DNA of 5,895 bases from Thermoplasmata archaeon (GTDB taxonomy: Archaea > Thermoplasmatota > Thermoplasmata > WALJ01). Numbering within the stretch: the first letter of the stretch is position 1; each line of letters opens with the position of its first letter. Under the pieces are notes generated by a model that searched no databases, had not been told where the DNA came from, and was given only the letters and a program-made list of their open reading frames with translations. Location of the stretch: positions 1 through 5,895 of the forward strand of contig WALJ01000168.1 of NCBI GenBank assembly GCA_015522885.1, read 5' to 3'. Shown here in pieces: positions 5,166 to 5,895 of this stretch. Both the position numbers and the translations under genes were made by a program.

Positions 5166-5895
<730 letters not shown>

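Overview
The window comes from an archaeon. The 16S rRNA fragment at the right end, on the minus strand, matches the archaeal 915 and 958 signature sequences exactly. The visible promoters are archaeal TATA boxes, and several lie about 25 nt upstream of start codons, which suggests leaderless mRNAs. Coding DNA is rich in AGA/AGG arginine and ATA isoleucine codons. The 16S 3' end runs straight into an oppositely oriented protein gene, so no 23S gene follows it. Unlinked rRNA genes are known in Thermoplasma and its relatives, so a Thermoplasmata member is plausible but not shown.

Layout from left to right: (1) the C-terminal half of a TsaC/YrdC-type threonylcarbamoyl-AMP synthase, cut by the window edge. 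(2) A complete archaeal-type AAA ATPase with a DUF4143-like nuclease-fold tail. It is bracketed by two direct repeats of 50 bp with 49 identities, the first of which contains the tsaC stop codon. It has its own promoter, headed by a perfect GTGTCC-N10-GGACAC palindrome. (3) On the minus strand, a 69-residue antitoxin-like protein with no toxin partner in view. (4) On the minus strand, a NikR-like ribbon-helix-helix metal sensor. (5) Divergent from it, a three-gene ABC importer of the ZnuABC/MntABC/TroABC family: binding protein, ATPase, permease, with overlapping reading frames. (6) A T7 tract, then the convergent 3' half of a 16S rRNA gene.

The metal block (2001-5111) reads as one unit. The NikR-like sensor faces the importer across an 84-bp gap holding both promoters, so it probably controls the importer, itself, or both. 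The pairing is unusual. NikR is classically a nickel sensor, whereas this importer family normally carries zinc or manganese. In addition, the binding protein appears to have lost two of the four usual metal ligands.

The left block (310-1673) looks like an inserted or duplicated cassette: one ATPase gene plus its promoter between long direct repeats at the end of a housekeeping gene. No gene-free stretch exceeds 300 bases. I saw no CRISPR array, tRNA, transposase or recombinase gene.
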